Shown: piece after piece, positions 1 through 11,647 of the stretch
How positions within the stretch are numbered: the stretch's first letter is position 1
Layout: each line of letters begins with the position of its first letter
NCBI RefSeq assembly: GCF_907164915.1
Contig: NW_025919491.1
Location: 1 to 64,000, forward strand
Reading direction: 5' to 3'
DNA: 64,000 bases
Source of the DNA: Impatiens glandulifera
Lineage: Eukaryota; Streptophyta; Magnoliopsida; Ericales; Balsaminaceae
Made by a program: the position numbers and the translations under genes
Notes under the pieces: model-generated
What the model saw: only the letters and a program-made list of their open reading frames with translations
Database searches by the model: none
What the model was told of the DNA's origin: nothing

Positions 1-25
1 GTTAAAGTTGCTAGTAATTTGAAAT

Positions 26-3000
26 TTGATTATAGATTGGTTGGGTTCCCTAATCCTATTTTCGGGTCTACTTTATGGTCTGGAACATGTAACAATAGCT
101 TGCTGTTCGGTGGCTTTGATCATTTCTAATGAAATGGGACTTTCTGCATTTATTAATACTATTGGACCTATCCTTGATGATGCTATTGGGCGAGGGATCA
201 GCTGTAATGCTTATCCAAATGAACCTTTTGATTCAAAGATTTATTCTGGTAGCTCTATATCTAAGTCTGCAGCTATAAGGCCCTGTGAAGAGAGGATGGA
301 TCCAAGCTTTATTGATGGAGTTAATGTTGAGGCTGTTAATTTTGGAGCTAAAACTAAAAAGTTAGCTAAAAAATTAAGAAGGAAACTCAAACTGCAAGGC
401 TCTTGCCCTCGGTCTGATAACTCTGCTGGAACTCTAAGGTCTAATGTTGGGTGGGAGCTATTTGTCCTAGATGATTCTAGATCAGATAGTCCCAAAGCTA
501 CACCTCAAAGAAAAAATGTGTCTATTCCTAACATTATAGAGAATGTTCTTTGTACTGCAGACTCCTCTGGTCCTATTATTCAGGTCAGCCGCAAGCCTAT
601 TGATGCTCGGTTTGAGGATGTTGTGCCTTCTGGAATTAAGGAGGTTAGTGCTGTTAATTAGTACTCCCATCTTGAAGCATTCTTAATCCGGCACTCAAAT
701 AAATCTACATTCAAGGGTGCAGGGTCACGAACTAACTCTAGTGTTTCTGGTTCAGTTGATGTCAATAGTGACATTCCAAAACGTATGAACAAGAAGTCTA
801 AAAAGCTATTGAGTCTTGACCTCAATAATAACATAAATGCTGCACTTGATTCAATCGAATTGGTTCATGGGGAAGTTGACATTGAGTCTGATAAGGAATG
901 TGATGGAACCATTATGTGTGACTCTGACTTTCAATTGTCCAAATTGTCCAAGTTGCAGCAGTCTGGATCCAAAGGATGTATATGCAGCAATTCTAGTCCT
1001 AATCTTCCAGCAAGTCAAGGGGTCTGTATTCTTAATAAGGCAGATTCCTCTGGGTTTGAATTCACTAATTCATATGAGAAAAGAGAATGTGATGAGTTAA
1101 TTGCTAAAATCAGCTTAATAATAAGCAAATGCTCAATGCTAAATCCCCTTCTCCATCGGTCATTCCTAACCCAGTTCGAAGTACTAGCCGGCTGATTTAG
1201 TTGGCGAATTTGATCATACAAATCTAGGGTCTGACTATGTTGGAATTTTTTCTCCTCTTTTTAATAATGATCCCGAGTTGAGAGTCCATGACGGAAAAAG
1301 TATTCAACGGTCTGGGAATAGAGATGATGCTAGCTCAAGGCTGTTATCTAGTAAAGGTAAAAGGGTCAGGTCGCAAAATAGAGGAGCAGAGTTTAGTGCA
1401 GACATTCTTCTAAGGGTTGGATCAGCTAATAAGGCCCCTGCTGGTAGCAAACGAGTAAGATGGGTTGAGAAAGCTAATAAAGTGCAAAAAGAGAGTGTTA
1501 CTCCCCTAGCTGGTTCGGTCCCTGATGGTAGCTACAAATATTTTGAATCTTATGCGTCTAATACCCAAGATAAATCAGCTCCTACTGAAGTTTCACCTGG
1601 CTGGGCAATGAATAAAAATGAAATATCTAATTTGACTAGGTTGCAGAATCAAATTAGGAAGTTGCTGCTTCAGATTCCAAAGAAAGAAATTGCTATGGCC
1701 AAGGACAAATGTGAGTTGCTTAGCGTCCAGTATTAAACTATTATATGTAGGATTGGAACTGCTTCAGTAAAGATCAGTATGATGCTGTTGTAAACTGGTC
1801 GGTTAACTTTATTATAGAAGTCTCTAACTGTCCTAAAACCAGGGCATATTTTGTTAGAGACAATCCTAATAAATCTTGGCATAAGGGCAATGAATGGAAC
1901 AATTCAGCTATGCTAGATCCCGAGAGAGGAAAATTTAATGTAGACACTTCCTCTTTAGCAGTGATCACTCTCGATCAGCCTCACAAATTCAGACTTCCCC
2001 CAAAAACTGAAGAAACTTGTGTTAAAGCCTAGGAGTCTGTTTTAGTGGGTCACTTCATGGGCAATACAAAGGTCCAATTTAACATTGTTAGAAACTCTTT
2101 GTTGGAGCTATGGGAAAGTAGTGGGCTTGAGAAGGTTACGGTCAATGATTATGGGTTTTATTTTCTCACCTTCCGCAATGGAAGTGAACTTCAAGGAATC
2201 ATCAATGCACAATACACCTTTGTCAGAAACCACAGGCTCAAGATCTATAAATGGAGTGAAACACTCAACACTAGCAATAAGCCTCCAGAACTTGAACAGA
2301 TCTAGGTGCAGCTAAAGAATATCGCCTCTCATATTTGCAATCTCACGGGGCTTGCCTACATTGCTAATATGCTTGGGAAACCTCTATTATTTGACCCAGC
2401 CATAGAAGGGTATGAGAGGGCTTTAGTTGCAAGGGTTTGTGTAGAAATTCACCCGACCAACTACCTTCCTATGAAGCTTGAGTTATATGACAGACTGGGA
2501 AATATTTTCTCCATTGGGGTGCAGTATGAATGGAGACCAAACCGTTGCATTAGATGTAGCACTTTCATCCATTCCATCAAGAACTGTCCCATTAATAACG
2601 CATGTTCTCCTAATAATATCAGTCACCCTAGTCATCGTACTCCATCATCAGCAGCTGGTCTGAACAAGGCAAACAATATAGTCAATCCTGAATCTTCAGC
2701 CCAAGAAAATAAGTCACATGTGGGTGACAATGACGGAATTCGGTCTGGTGCTGATTTGGATGAATTTGAAAAGGTTGAAAATGATGAAGGTCTGGTTAGA
2801 GTCTTAAAGTCTGGAAGGGTTGTCAAATTTAGTACTGAATCCGAGATGGTTGAAGGCCTAAACAAATACTTGAAATCTGGAAGATTTGTAGACTTTGATG
2901 CTAGAATTATGGGTCTATTTAGGCAAAAGCGACAAAAGAAGCTGAATTGGATTAAGGTAAAGAAAATGATAGCCAAACACGTTTGGGTCAGAAATATTGG

Positions 3001-3049
3001 TAAGGGTTTTTGTAAAATGAGGGTTAAGAAAGTTTCGAATGAGGATTAG
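26..3049 (+). pseudogene. LINE-1 ORF1, broken (nucleic-acid-binding protein with CCHC knuckle)
   Basis: ORF1 proteins of plant LINEs bind the element RNA. Open pieces lie at 26-661, 785-1195, 1278-1736, 2045-2305 and 2306-3049. The piece at 2045-2305 resembles the DUF4283 domain usual in plant LINE ORF1. After one stop it runs into 2306-3049, which contains an intact CX2CX4HX4C knuckle (CIRCSTFIHSIKNC) at 2546-2587. The part after the knuckle is rich in charged residues. The first 1.7 kb is serine- and lysine-rich and I do not recognise a domain there; its place before DUF4283 suggests ORF1 N-terminus, but this is inference. Frameshifts and stops rule out a functional protein. Confidence 0.75.
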
Positions 3050-3175
3050 TTAGCCCATGTTACTAATCACCATAGGGATGGAAAAGAAAAGGCTAGTGGG
3101 ATATCTAATAAGTAGGGAGCTAAGGAAACCAAAGGGTTGAGTATGAAGAAAATGAAATAGCTAAAGCATGTCTGG

Positions 3176-6100
3176 GTGAATATAATGACATGGAATATAT
3201 GGGGCCTCAATGATCCTATTAAAAGCAAAGAGGTTCAAAGGATTATTGAGGAGCAAAAGCTTGCTGTTTTTGGTATTCATGAAACCAAGGTGAAGGAACG
3301 CAATGTAGATCGCATCAAGTGCCTTTGTATGGACAACAATTGGCATTTGTTACACAATTCTATCAACAAAACTGGTAGAATCTGGGTTGCTTAGAACACT
3401 GATGTGGCTGATGTCAAGATGATCTACTCTTCTGATCAGGTCATCATGGTTTGAAGTCAAGGGCAAGATTGATGATAATCGATTTCGGCTGGCTATTATT
3501 TATGGTTGTAACTCGGGATTAGATAGAAGGATTTTGTGGAATTGTTTAAAAGCTAAGATTGATGATGGGGACCCTTGGGCTGTTTTAGGGGACTTCAATG
3601 TTACTAGATTTGAGAATGAGAGAAGCCCTGAATCTGATATCACTCAAGATATGATCGACTATAATGAGTGCATTCGTGATATTGGGTGCATTGAGCCGAC
3701 TAACTCCGACAACCTGTTTACTTGGTCTTCTATGAGGGGTGATGAGAAAATCAGAAGAAGCAGGATTGACAGGGGTCTTATTAACTCGACTTGGCTATGT
3801 ACCCTAGAAGCCATATCAATATTCTTAACTCAGGAATTTCTGATCATTGTCCTCTTAAGCTTTATTGGGAAAACGATAAGAAAGTGAAACGTCCGTTCAA
3901 ATTCTTCAATTTTTGAATGGAAAAAGATAAGTTTAAGAACATTCTCAATGAGGTTTGGAGCATTCATGTGGATGGCTCCATGATATTTCGTGTATCGGAG
4001 AAATTGAGGGTTCTTAAAAATCAGCTTACTAAGTTTGACCGAAAGAAATTCAGCAATATATCTAAAAGGGTCATGGCTGCAAGAGATGATCTTGAGAAGA
4101 TTCAATCTTGATTTCTTTGTGATGACATTGATGATATTTTGAGGTAAGAGGAGAAATTTGCCCTTACCACTTTCAGAGAGCTTAGTTCTATGGAGGAGAG
4201 TTTTGCAAGGCAAATGTCGAGACAAAACTGGATTTCTCTTGGGGACAACAATACAACTTTCTTCTACCGGAAATGTACATATAGAAATGTTCGGAATAAA
4301 GTCCAAAGGCATAAGAATGATAAGGGGGATTTTGTGCACGGACAATACCAAATTCAAGACTTGGCTGTCCAATTCTATCCCGGTCTCTTGGGCACTAAAA
4401 CCGGGCAGCAGCTCAGTTAGCTTAATACACTTTATCAGATTGTTGACAAGAGAATTACATCTGAGGATAGTTGTGACCTTGTTAGGGTTGTTTCGAGAGA
4501 GGAGGTTAGAAAGGCTATGACTAGCATCAACGACAATAAGAGCCCCGGGCCAATTGGGATATTGTGGGTAATGACATTACAGAGGGAGTGCTTGAATTCT
4601 TTAGAAATAGGAAAATGATAACCCAATGGACTATCACTGTGCTTAATCTAATTCCCAAAAATTTCGTGCTTGAAAAAATACAAGATTTTCGACACATTTC
4701 TTGCTGTAATGTTGTGTATAAAATCATTTCTAAAATTCTTGCTAAACGCTTTCAAAGAGTTATTTCCATGATAGTGAGTATAGGGCAATCTGCTTTTATA
4801 CCCGGTAGGTCTATATCGCATAACATCGTTCTAATGCAGAATCTTTTAAAGGGTTATGGGAAAAGGAAGATCTCTCCTCGAGTTGCGTTTAAAATCGACA
4901 TTCGTAATGCTTTTGATTCCGTTAAATGAGGAACTATACATGATTTTCTTGTCGTTGTTGGTTTTCCTAGAATCATTATTGAATGGATTATGCAATGCGT
5001 TTCAACCTCCCGTTTTGTAGTTTGTGTTAATGGTGTTCACGGGGGCTATTTCAAGGCAAAAATAGTGTGAGATAGGGAGATCCTCTCTCTTCTTACATCT
5101 TCGTATTGATCATGGAGGTCTTTGAGAGTGTCTTAACGACATTTCGAAAGAATCGCCAATACACTTCCACCCTTTCTGCGAGGAGGAGAAGATCACTAAT
5201 TTATGTTTTGTAGACGACTTGTTCTTACTTGCTCATGCCGACGTTGAAACCATTAAAACTATAAAAGACATGCTTAACTTCTTTTTTGATGTTACAAGTT
5301 TATCAATTAATGTAGATAAAAGTGCAGCGTTATATGGCGGTGTTAATGATGAGACCAAGGCAAGGATACAAGACATCATGGGCATCCCCGAGGGTTTGTT
5401 CCCGGTCCGGTACTTGGGGATTCTCCTCACGACAAGGAATATTCAAGCAATACATTGTAAGCCACTTATAAAGAAGGTCAAAAATGTGATTATCGGGTAT
5501 TGGTCTCAACAAATTGTTCTTCCTAAAAAGGTGATGCGGGAGCTTGATACATTATTACGTGACTTTATTTAGGGCAGACACGGCCGTAGGGGGAAGAAAG
5601 TCAAGTGGACTGACGTGTGTAAGCCTAAGGACGAAGGTGGTGTGGGATCGAAGAATTGTGTCGAATGGAATCGTATCGTTATTTATAAGCATTTATGGCC
5701 TTACAATCTAAGTAGGATTCCTTATGGGTGAAATGGGCGCACTCCCGATTTATAAAAAGTGAATTGAGCATATGGACGTGAAAAATTACCGACGACATGG
5801 CTTGGTCATTAAATAAGATATTGAAGCTTAAAAACAACATTGATTCGATCTTTGACATCCAAATTGGTGATGGGCGTGGCACTCTGTTTTGGCACGACCC
5901 ATAGTTCGAAAAAAACCATTGATTAGTAGAGATGAATTCTGAGGCCTAAGGATCAGGAGGGATTGTGCGGCTGCCACGGTCCATGACATTCATAGAGGGC
6001 TTTGGTTTTCGGTTATTACTAGAGTTTTGGAAGGAAAAGAGATATTGATCATTTGAACAGTCTCGAATTTTGTAATATGGCTGATGTGCACTTCTGGAAA

Positions 6101-6576
6101 GTGGAAGAAAATGGGAAAATTAATTCAGGTGCGATTTGGAAGGTCATTCAGGAAACAAGTCAATTAGTGAATTGAGCTTCGTTTGTATGGTCATCTAGAG
6201 TTATCCCGAGAGACCGCTTTATACTTTGGCTTGTCTTCTGGAGAAGGCTTAACCCTCGTGATCACATTCTTGTCTACATGGATATCACGGATCCTAGTTG
6301 TGTGCTATGTGGTGGATCATTGAAAACTATTGATCATCTCTATAGGGGCTGCCCGTTTTCTAAATCCATTTGGAATCTATTCTTCTCGGCTATAGGATTG
6401 GGAGGTTGTCGGAGTCTTGGGATGAGATCATTATTGCTGCCCACACCTTCGCCAAAGGTAATAAATTTAGTGTCAATGTCTTTAAATGCGGTTTTGTAGC
6501 CATTGTTTATCAATTATGGGCTGAGAGAAATGCTAGAGTTTTTGGGAGAGTTCGCCACGACATCGTGCATGTATGA
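3176..6576 (+). pseudogene. LINE-1 ORF2, broken (endonuclease, reverse transcriptase, zinc-binding C-terminus)
   Basis: ORF2 nicks target DNA and reverse-transcribes the LINE RNA. The start at 3176 reads MNIMTWNIWGLND, the usual opening of the APE-type endonuclease; GDFN and SRIDR motifs follow at 3534-3887. RT core motifs appear at 4564-4929 (AFIPGRSI and DIRNAFDS) and in another frame at 5207-5572, where FVDD is encoded at 5207-5218. At 6150-6499 the CVLCGG and LYRGCPFSKSIW signatures of the RT-associated zinc-binding domain are seen. At least six frame breaks separate these blocks, so this is a relic. Confidence 0.88.
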
Positions 6577-6716
6577 GGTGACATCGTGTTTGATTGCGGT
6601 GGGCTAATCGGTACGTGGAGGTGGGTTCAAAATTTGAGCGTGAATGGACCCTTTTTCGGGAGTGGAAAATCGATTATGATAATGTCAGATCTTTTAATTG
6701 TTTCGAGGCTAGTTAG

Positions 6717-6896
6717 TTTCTTATGATTGATTGTAAGTCATGTGTTTTCTTTGTTAGAATTGCTTGAATGTTTGTTTACTTGAACTTTACTCTAACTTCT
6801 AGGTTTGTTAGAAAGTTAAAGGAGACTATGTCCGTTTTATTTTTCCCGTTTTGGGATTTTAATGAAATGACACTAAGTTGTTTTCCCCCAAAAAAA
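6717..6896 (+). other. LINE-1 3' UTR and A tail
   Basis: Non-coding 3' part ending in TTTTGGGATTTTAATGAAATG (6850s) and a short A run at 6890-6896. The same TTTTGGGATTTTAATGAAAT word occurs on the minus strand near 21500-21530, at the 3' end of LINE-2, which supports the assignment. Confidence 0.7.
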
Positions 6897-6950
6897 CCTA
6901 AAACCTAAACCCTAAACTCTGAACTTTAAACCCTAAATCAAATAAAGTAG
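6897..6950 (+). repeat. Degenerate telomere-like CCTAAAC repeats
   Basis: Directly after the LINE A run come five to six imperfect copies of the plant telomere unit CCCTAAA (CCTAAAACCTAAACCCTAAA and later TAAACCCTAAA). The tract is short and interrupted, so it is an interstitial remnant, not a telomere. Confidence 0.6.
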
Positions 6951-7850
6951 AACCAGAAACAGAAGAAGGGTATGATGGCTGCTGAAAGCAAGGGAAAATG
7001 GGCCGATAGAGATTCGGACGACTCATCATCAAGCGACATCGATGATAAAGTTGATACCTGATTCATAGTTGAGAAAGAATCTGAGGTATTTATTTCTCCT
7101 CTGAAGAATTTACAAGAGATGACTTAACTACTGCACTTAATGACATGGTCATTGAGTACAAGAAGTTGTCAAACTCTATTAATGAGATGAAATTAAAATA
7201 TGAAACTGTTAACTCTTTTTTATCTCAAATCTCTGAACCAAAAGTTTTTAAAAACAAAATGGTTGGGCTCTCATATGAGAATGACAAACTCAAGGAAAAG
7301 GTTTAAACTCTATTTTCTGAAAACCATCGTTTGACATATGTGGTCAGTTCCTGGACGAAGTCTGGAGATGAAGTTAGACAGCAGATATCTATGATGAGGC
7401 CTGCCGAATGCAAATCCGGTTTAGGATTTAACAATGCTATCCTAGACAAGTCTTGTGAAAAGTTAAACCCGAAAAAAGACAAAGTTAAGACAATGAGTTT
7501 TGTAAGGGGTAGTTTAACTAATAAAGAAACTGATTCAAGCTGCAATGATTTAAATTCAAAGGATGAGATGATTTATGTAAAGCCAACTTCAAGCTGACTG
7601 AAACCTGAGAGAAGGACAACCAGTTGTTATTGCAATGAAAAACATGACAGGAAGTCAAGAAATGTTTACAAAAAATCATCCTTTGAACTAAAGAATTATC
7701 AGCAGATAGAGAGTAATCTGTCAAATACAGTATATTCACACACAACGGAAGATCTATAAAAATAATCAAAGTATGGATTCCCTAGGAACTAATAATCCAC
7801 GGACCCAAAGAAAAATGGGCACCATATTTTTTATTGTCTATGAATGTAGG
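6951..7850 (+). pseudogene. B1 gag C-terminal remnant
   Basis: The reading frames encode pieces shared with other copia gag C-termini here: an EEFTRDDL block with NDMV near 7110-7160, the YVVSSWTKSGDEVRQQ block at 7331, KCKSGLGF-like residues at 7410, YVKPTSSWLKPERRTT-like residues near 7575-7620, and VWIPxxLIIHGPKE near 7770-7815. Several stops interrupt it. Unlike A, C1, C2 and B2, the codon after GPK is GAA here and not a stop. Confidence 0.7.
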
Positions 7851-7919
7851 TAAATCAAGACAGAAGCTTAGAAGAATCAGCATTGCATCTGAACAGTCTG
7901 ATGCTGATGGACACAACAT

Positions 7920-8002
7920 ATGAAGACAACAAACATGAAGTGGTTAACATCCTCACGAAGCCACTTCTCGAGTATAAGTTTTCATACTTAGAAATATTTT
8001 AG
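7920..8002 (+). pseudogene. B1 RNase H C-terminal remnant
   Basis: Encodes YEDNKHEVVNILTKPLLE, matching the conserved ADIFTKPL ending of copia RNase H. It sits only about 70 bp after the gag remnant, showing that nearly all of pol was deleted. Confidence 0.7.
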
Positions 8003-8265
8003 GATTGTTAGATTACAATAATTCCTAAACTTATTTAATTATAAACTTGGTTGGTTTTGATAGTTTTAGGATAAAACAATCATAAAGGGAAAATTGCTAA
8101 GAAATAGATAGCATGCTTTGATAACTTATTTTAAATAATCAAAGAAAGAAAAATTGATAGATTAAATTTTCTAATCAACTTAAAATAATTAGCCAAGCTA
8201 ATCAACTTAAAATAATTAGCCAACAATTATAAAAGTAACATTTTTGAATATATATTTTAAATAAT

Positions 8266-8280
8266 CAAGAAGGAAGAAAT
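8266..8280 (+). other. B1 polypurine tract
   Basis: Purine-rich AAGAAGGAAGAAAT directly before the TGATAGAAT start of the 3' LTR; it is the plus-strand primer site for reverse transcription. Homologous tracts occur at 19684-19700 (minus), 52921-52934 and 61648-61662 (minus). Confidence 0.65.
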
Positions 8281-8645
8281 TGATAGAATATAATTTATGA
8301 AAAGTTATAATAATGAATGGATAAAATTAAGTTCAATTAAATATAGAAGTTAAATTATATATATGTATATAACTGCTAAATTATATCAGGTATATTAATT
8401 GTTTTAATGATAACATTAAGGTGTTGTAGTACAGTGATAAGTACTCTCTCGCCTATCACACGGGTGACCAGTGTTCGAAACTCACCAACTATAAATAATA
8501 ATTAGAGTATCTTTGAGTTAATAAATACGACGCAATCGGTAGACTGATCGGTAGTCTGACCGGTAGAGTATCTCCAAGTCAGTAGTATCTCTAAATCCAA
8601 TAGTATCTCCTGACCGGTATTTAAGAGGCGCTCCAGTATTAATGG
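8281..8645 (+). repeat. B1 3' LTR, left part
   Basis: LTR start TGATAGAAT. The sequence matches the reverse complement of 18900-19683. It contains the tRNA-Asp-like segment and stops at AATGG (8641-8645), the target duplication of element A; it resumes at 20153. Confidence 0.8.
8420..8490 (+). other. tRNA-Asp-like segment inside the B1 LTR
   Basis: About 71 nt that follow the layout of plant tRNA-Asp: a GTTGTAGTACAGTGATAAGTA D-arm region, an anticodon stem-loop ending CACGGGTGACC, and a T-arm with GTGTTCGAAACTC. The anticodon position reads ATC here (a G-to-A change from GTC), so this copy is mutated. Paired bases in the acceptor stem are poor. It is a tRNA-derived relic within the LTR, not a functional tRNA gene. 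Confidence 0.6.
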
Positions 8646-10412
8646 TGTTGGGTTAAATTATTTGAACTAAAATAATTATGAGAATAATATTATTCGATGC
8701 CGACTTTATTTTGATGATTTGTGATTAAAACTAAGTTGTGAATAAAAGCTAAATTTGTCTATTTGTTCCTATGTAGGAGCATTAAACTTTTCTAACTTAG
8801 ATGTGGTCTAATCAGGCTAGATAGGCGTGTTGGGAAGTTAGACTTTAAGGTCTAACTCCATTTGACGTGGTAGTCTAATGGGAAACGTAGTTAGACGTTG
8901 GCGTATAACTCCTTCAAACAAGTCCGAAGTGATACATAGTTAGACGTTATATTCTAACAGATATGTAGTTAGACGTTGAGGTCTAACTTCATTATACGCG
9001 GTAGTCTGATGGGAATAATAGTTAAATGTTGACATCTAACTCCTTCAGACAAGTCTGAAGGGATGCGTAGTTAGACGTTGTAGTATAATAGATACGTAGT
9101 TAGACATAGAGGTCTCACTCCATTAGACGTGGTATTCTAATGGGAAACGTAGTTAGACGTTGGTGTCTAACTCCTTCAGACAAGTCTGAAGTGATACGTA
9201 GTTAGACGTTGTAGTCTAATAGATACGTAGTTAGACATTGAGGTCTAACTCCATTAGACGTGATAGTCTAATGGGAAACGTAGTTAGACGTTGGTGTCTA
9301 ACTCCTTCAGACAAGTTTGAAGGGATGTGTAGTTAGACGCTACTGTCTAACAGATACATAGTTAGACGTTGAGGTTTAACTCCATTAGACGAGGTAGTCT
9401 AATGGGAAACGTAGATAGACATTGGTGTCTAACTCCTTCAGACAAGTTTGAAGAAATGAGTAGTTAGACGCTGCAGTGTGACTCCATTAGACTTATGGTC
9501 TAATGGAACACGTACTTAGATGTTGACGTCTAACCCCCCTAGACTACGAAGTCTAATGAAGCACGTCTATTGATTCTCTTCAGCAGCCGTTTGAAGTTAG
9601 CATACATCTACCCACGATCAACTAGTTGTCTGCTACTCTACTCCACTCACACTTATGCAGTCTCAAAAGTCAGCTAATTGTATCCAATGAACGAATGCCA
9701 CGTACGCAAATGTCCTTCCAACGGTTTGTCCAGTATAGGAAAATATCAGAGAGGATATTCAACGCACTACTAGTTTAGTACGGCCACGATCCATTTTCTT
9801 AGAGTCTACTGTACTCGTGTACTATGGACGGCCATCAAATGGATGCTTTCCATGTGTCCATGAAGAAGATTCGACCGTTGGTGTCCCTCTACTACAAATA
9901 GATGCTTAAGGACAATGGACGAATCACTATTTACCTTGTTCACCTTACTATCTTACTAAATCACTCTTGCACTTACTAATTTCTATCATCTTCCAAGTTC
10001 AAGAGAGAAAGAATGAAAATATTGTCTAGTTGAGAGATATTTTTGATAATATTGTAAGTTGAACAAAGGTTGTTCTGTTCAACAGAGTGTTAGCTAGTTT
10101 AGTAAACTGTATTTGATTCAAAGAGTTTAGTGAAATCCTTCTGGTTGAGGAAGAACGTGTGACGTAGGAGGGTTTGCTCCAAACATTCATAAACAACCTG
10201 TTGTGTTCTTTACTTTCTGTCTTTCATCCTTCATTGGTTCAAAGCTTCAAATCCGATGAACAGTTCCGCACTTGAAATCGTTTCAAGAGTTCGTAGGATT
10301 TGTGAAGAATAGAAAGAGATATTAACCCTAACAGGATTTCTATCAAATCATTTATCATAAACTGTTAACAATAGTCAGACCCTAGTCTCAATTAGAAACA
10401 CCGATACTATCA
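8646..10412 (+). repeat. Element A 5' LTR (1767 bp)
   Basis: Begins TGTTGGGTTAAATTATTT and ends GATACTATCA, two bases before the primer site. It contains five 131-bp repeats and, near its end, a GTGACGTAGGAGGG stretch shared with the A and C LTRs. It pairs with 16243-17283 and 19751-20152. Confidence 0.92.
8850..9540 (+). repeat. 131-bp tandem array of hairpin words in the A 5' LTR
   Basis: The marker CCTTCAGACAAGTCTGAAG recurs at 8911, 9042, 9173, 9304 and 9435, an exact 131-bp period. Each unit holds several short inverted repeats: TTAGAC with GTCTAA, CCATTAGAC with GTCTAATGG, and CTTCAGAC with GTCTGAAG. Confidence 0.9.
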
Positions 10413-10414
10413 AG

Positions 10415-10427
10415 TGGTATCAGAGCA
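10415..10427 (+). other. Element A primer binding site
   Basis: TGGTATCAGAGCA, complementary to the 3' end of plant initiator tRNA-Met, two bases after the LTR end. It is the minus-strand primer site. Confidence 0.92.
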
Positions 10428-10464
10428 AGGTCTTCTATTCTCAAGCCTCTATAGAACCTGAATC

Positions 10465-11584
10465 ATGTATGTCGTCAACCAAATTCATTTTATCTCGAAA
10501 AAAAACTACGATTATTGGATTATGAGAATGCAAGCGCATTTGGAAGGCCTTGATTGTGATATGTGGGGTGTCATCACTAATGGTTCCGTAAAGATTGAGA
10601 AGCCAATATGTAATTGGACAATTGAAGATAAGATGATGAACAATCTGGACAATGTTGCCAAAGATATCTTATACAAGTCTATCAACATGAACATATTCAG
10701 TGAGATCAAGTCATGCTCTTTCGCTAAAGAGATATGGGAAAAGATGATTCAAATATATGACTATAAAACTCAAGAAAAGAAGAACCTAAAAGAGCATAAG
10801 GTTCTTTTGAGCATTGAAAGAAGTCCAAGTGGGCCGATAGCAATTCAAACGACTAATCTAGTGACAGTGATACCGAAGCCGTCACATGCTTGATGGTAGA
10901 TGATCAATCCAAGGTATCTGACTTCTCTTCAAAAGATTTTACTATAGATGATTTAACTATTAAACTCAATGACATGGTCATTGAGTAGAAGAAGTTATCT
11001 TGACTTATTTAATGAAATGAAATCAAAATATGAAGCTAATAACTCTGTTTTATCTCATATTTCTGAACCAAATATTTTTAAAAACAAAGTGGAAGAGCTC
11101 TCATCTGAGAATGAGATGCTCAAAGAAAAGGATCAAACTCTATCTTCTGAAAACCAACGTTTGACGTATGTAGTCAGTTCATGGACGAAGTCTAGAGATG
11201 CCGTCAGACAACAAATTTATATGTTGAGGCCTGTCGGATGCAAATCCGGTTTAGGATTTGACAGCAATGACTCAGACAAGTCCTACAAGAAGTTAAACTT
11301 AGCGAGTTTAAGTCTATAAACTTTGTCAAAGGGAGTTTAACTAATAGTGGAACTGATCTAAGCTGTGAAAATCTGACATTATTGGATGAGATCATTTATG
11401 TTTCGCCATTATTAGCTGGCTGAAACCTAAGAAGAAAACAGACAAGAAGTCAAGGAGTTTTAAACAAAAACCATCATCTAAAGTTAAGGGATCAGTTGCA
11501 CTAATGACAACACAAAAAGGGAAATCCATCAAAATAACTCAAATATGGATTCCTAAGGGATTAATTGACCGAGGACCCAAGTGA
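10465..11584 (+). pseudogene. Element A gag, internally deleted
   Basis: Gag forms the particle. The N-terminal half (10465-10830) reads MYVVNQIHFI and then contains the NYDYWIMRMQAHL and EIWEKMIQIYD blocks usual in copia gag. It then jumps directly to the acidic C-terminal region (SDTEAVTCLMVDDQ in another frame), so the centre of gag and the CCHC knuckle are missing. Later pieces include YVVSSWTKSRDAVRQQ at 11169 and GPK followed by a TGA stop at 11582-11584. That stop is at the same codon as the gag stop of C1, C2 and B2. Confidence 0.8.
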
Positions 11585-11647
11585 ATCTGGGTACCAAAAT
11601 ATTGTAAATATGCTTTTATGTAGGTACATCAAAATAGCTACCTGAAG

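Larger units (their letters stand above)
1..6896 (+). mobile_element. Degenerate L1-type LINE (LINE-1), 5' end outside the window
   Basis: The segment reads in order as a LINE ORF1 with a CCHC knuckle, an endonuclease, a reverse transcriptase with FVDD, a C-terminal zinc-binding region, a 3' UTR and a short A tail. All parts lie on the + strand in several frames broken by stops and frameshifts, so it is an old inactive copy. No 5' end or target duplication can be assigned because the window starts inside it. The order ORF1-EN-RT-zinc domain is typical of plant L1-clade elements. Confidence 0.9.

Noticed and set aside
6897..6950. True telomere or chromosome end
   Set aside because: Only a few degenerate units, flanked on both sides by transposon sequence.
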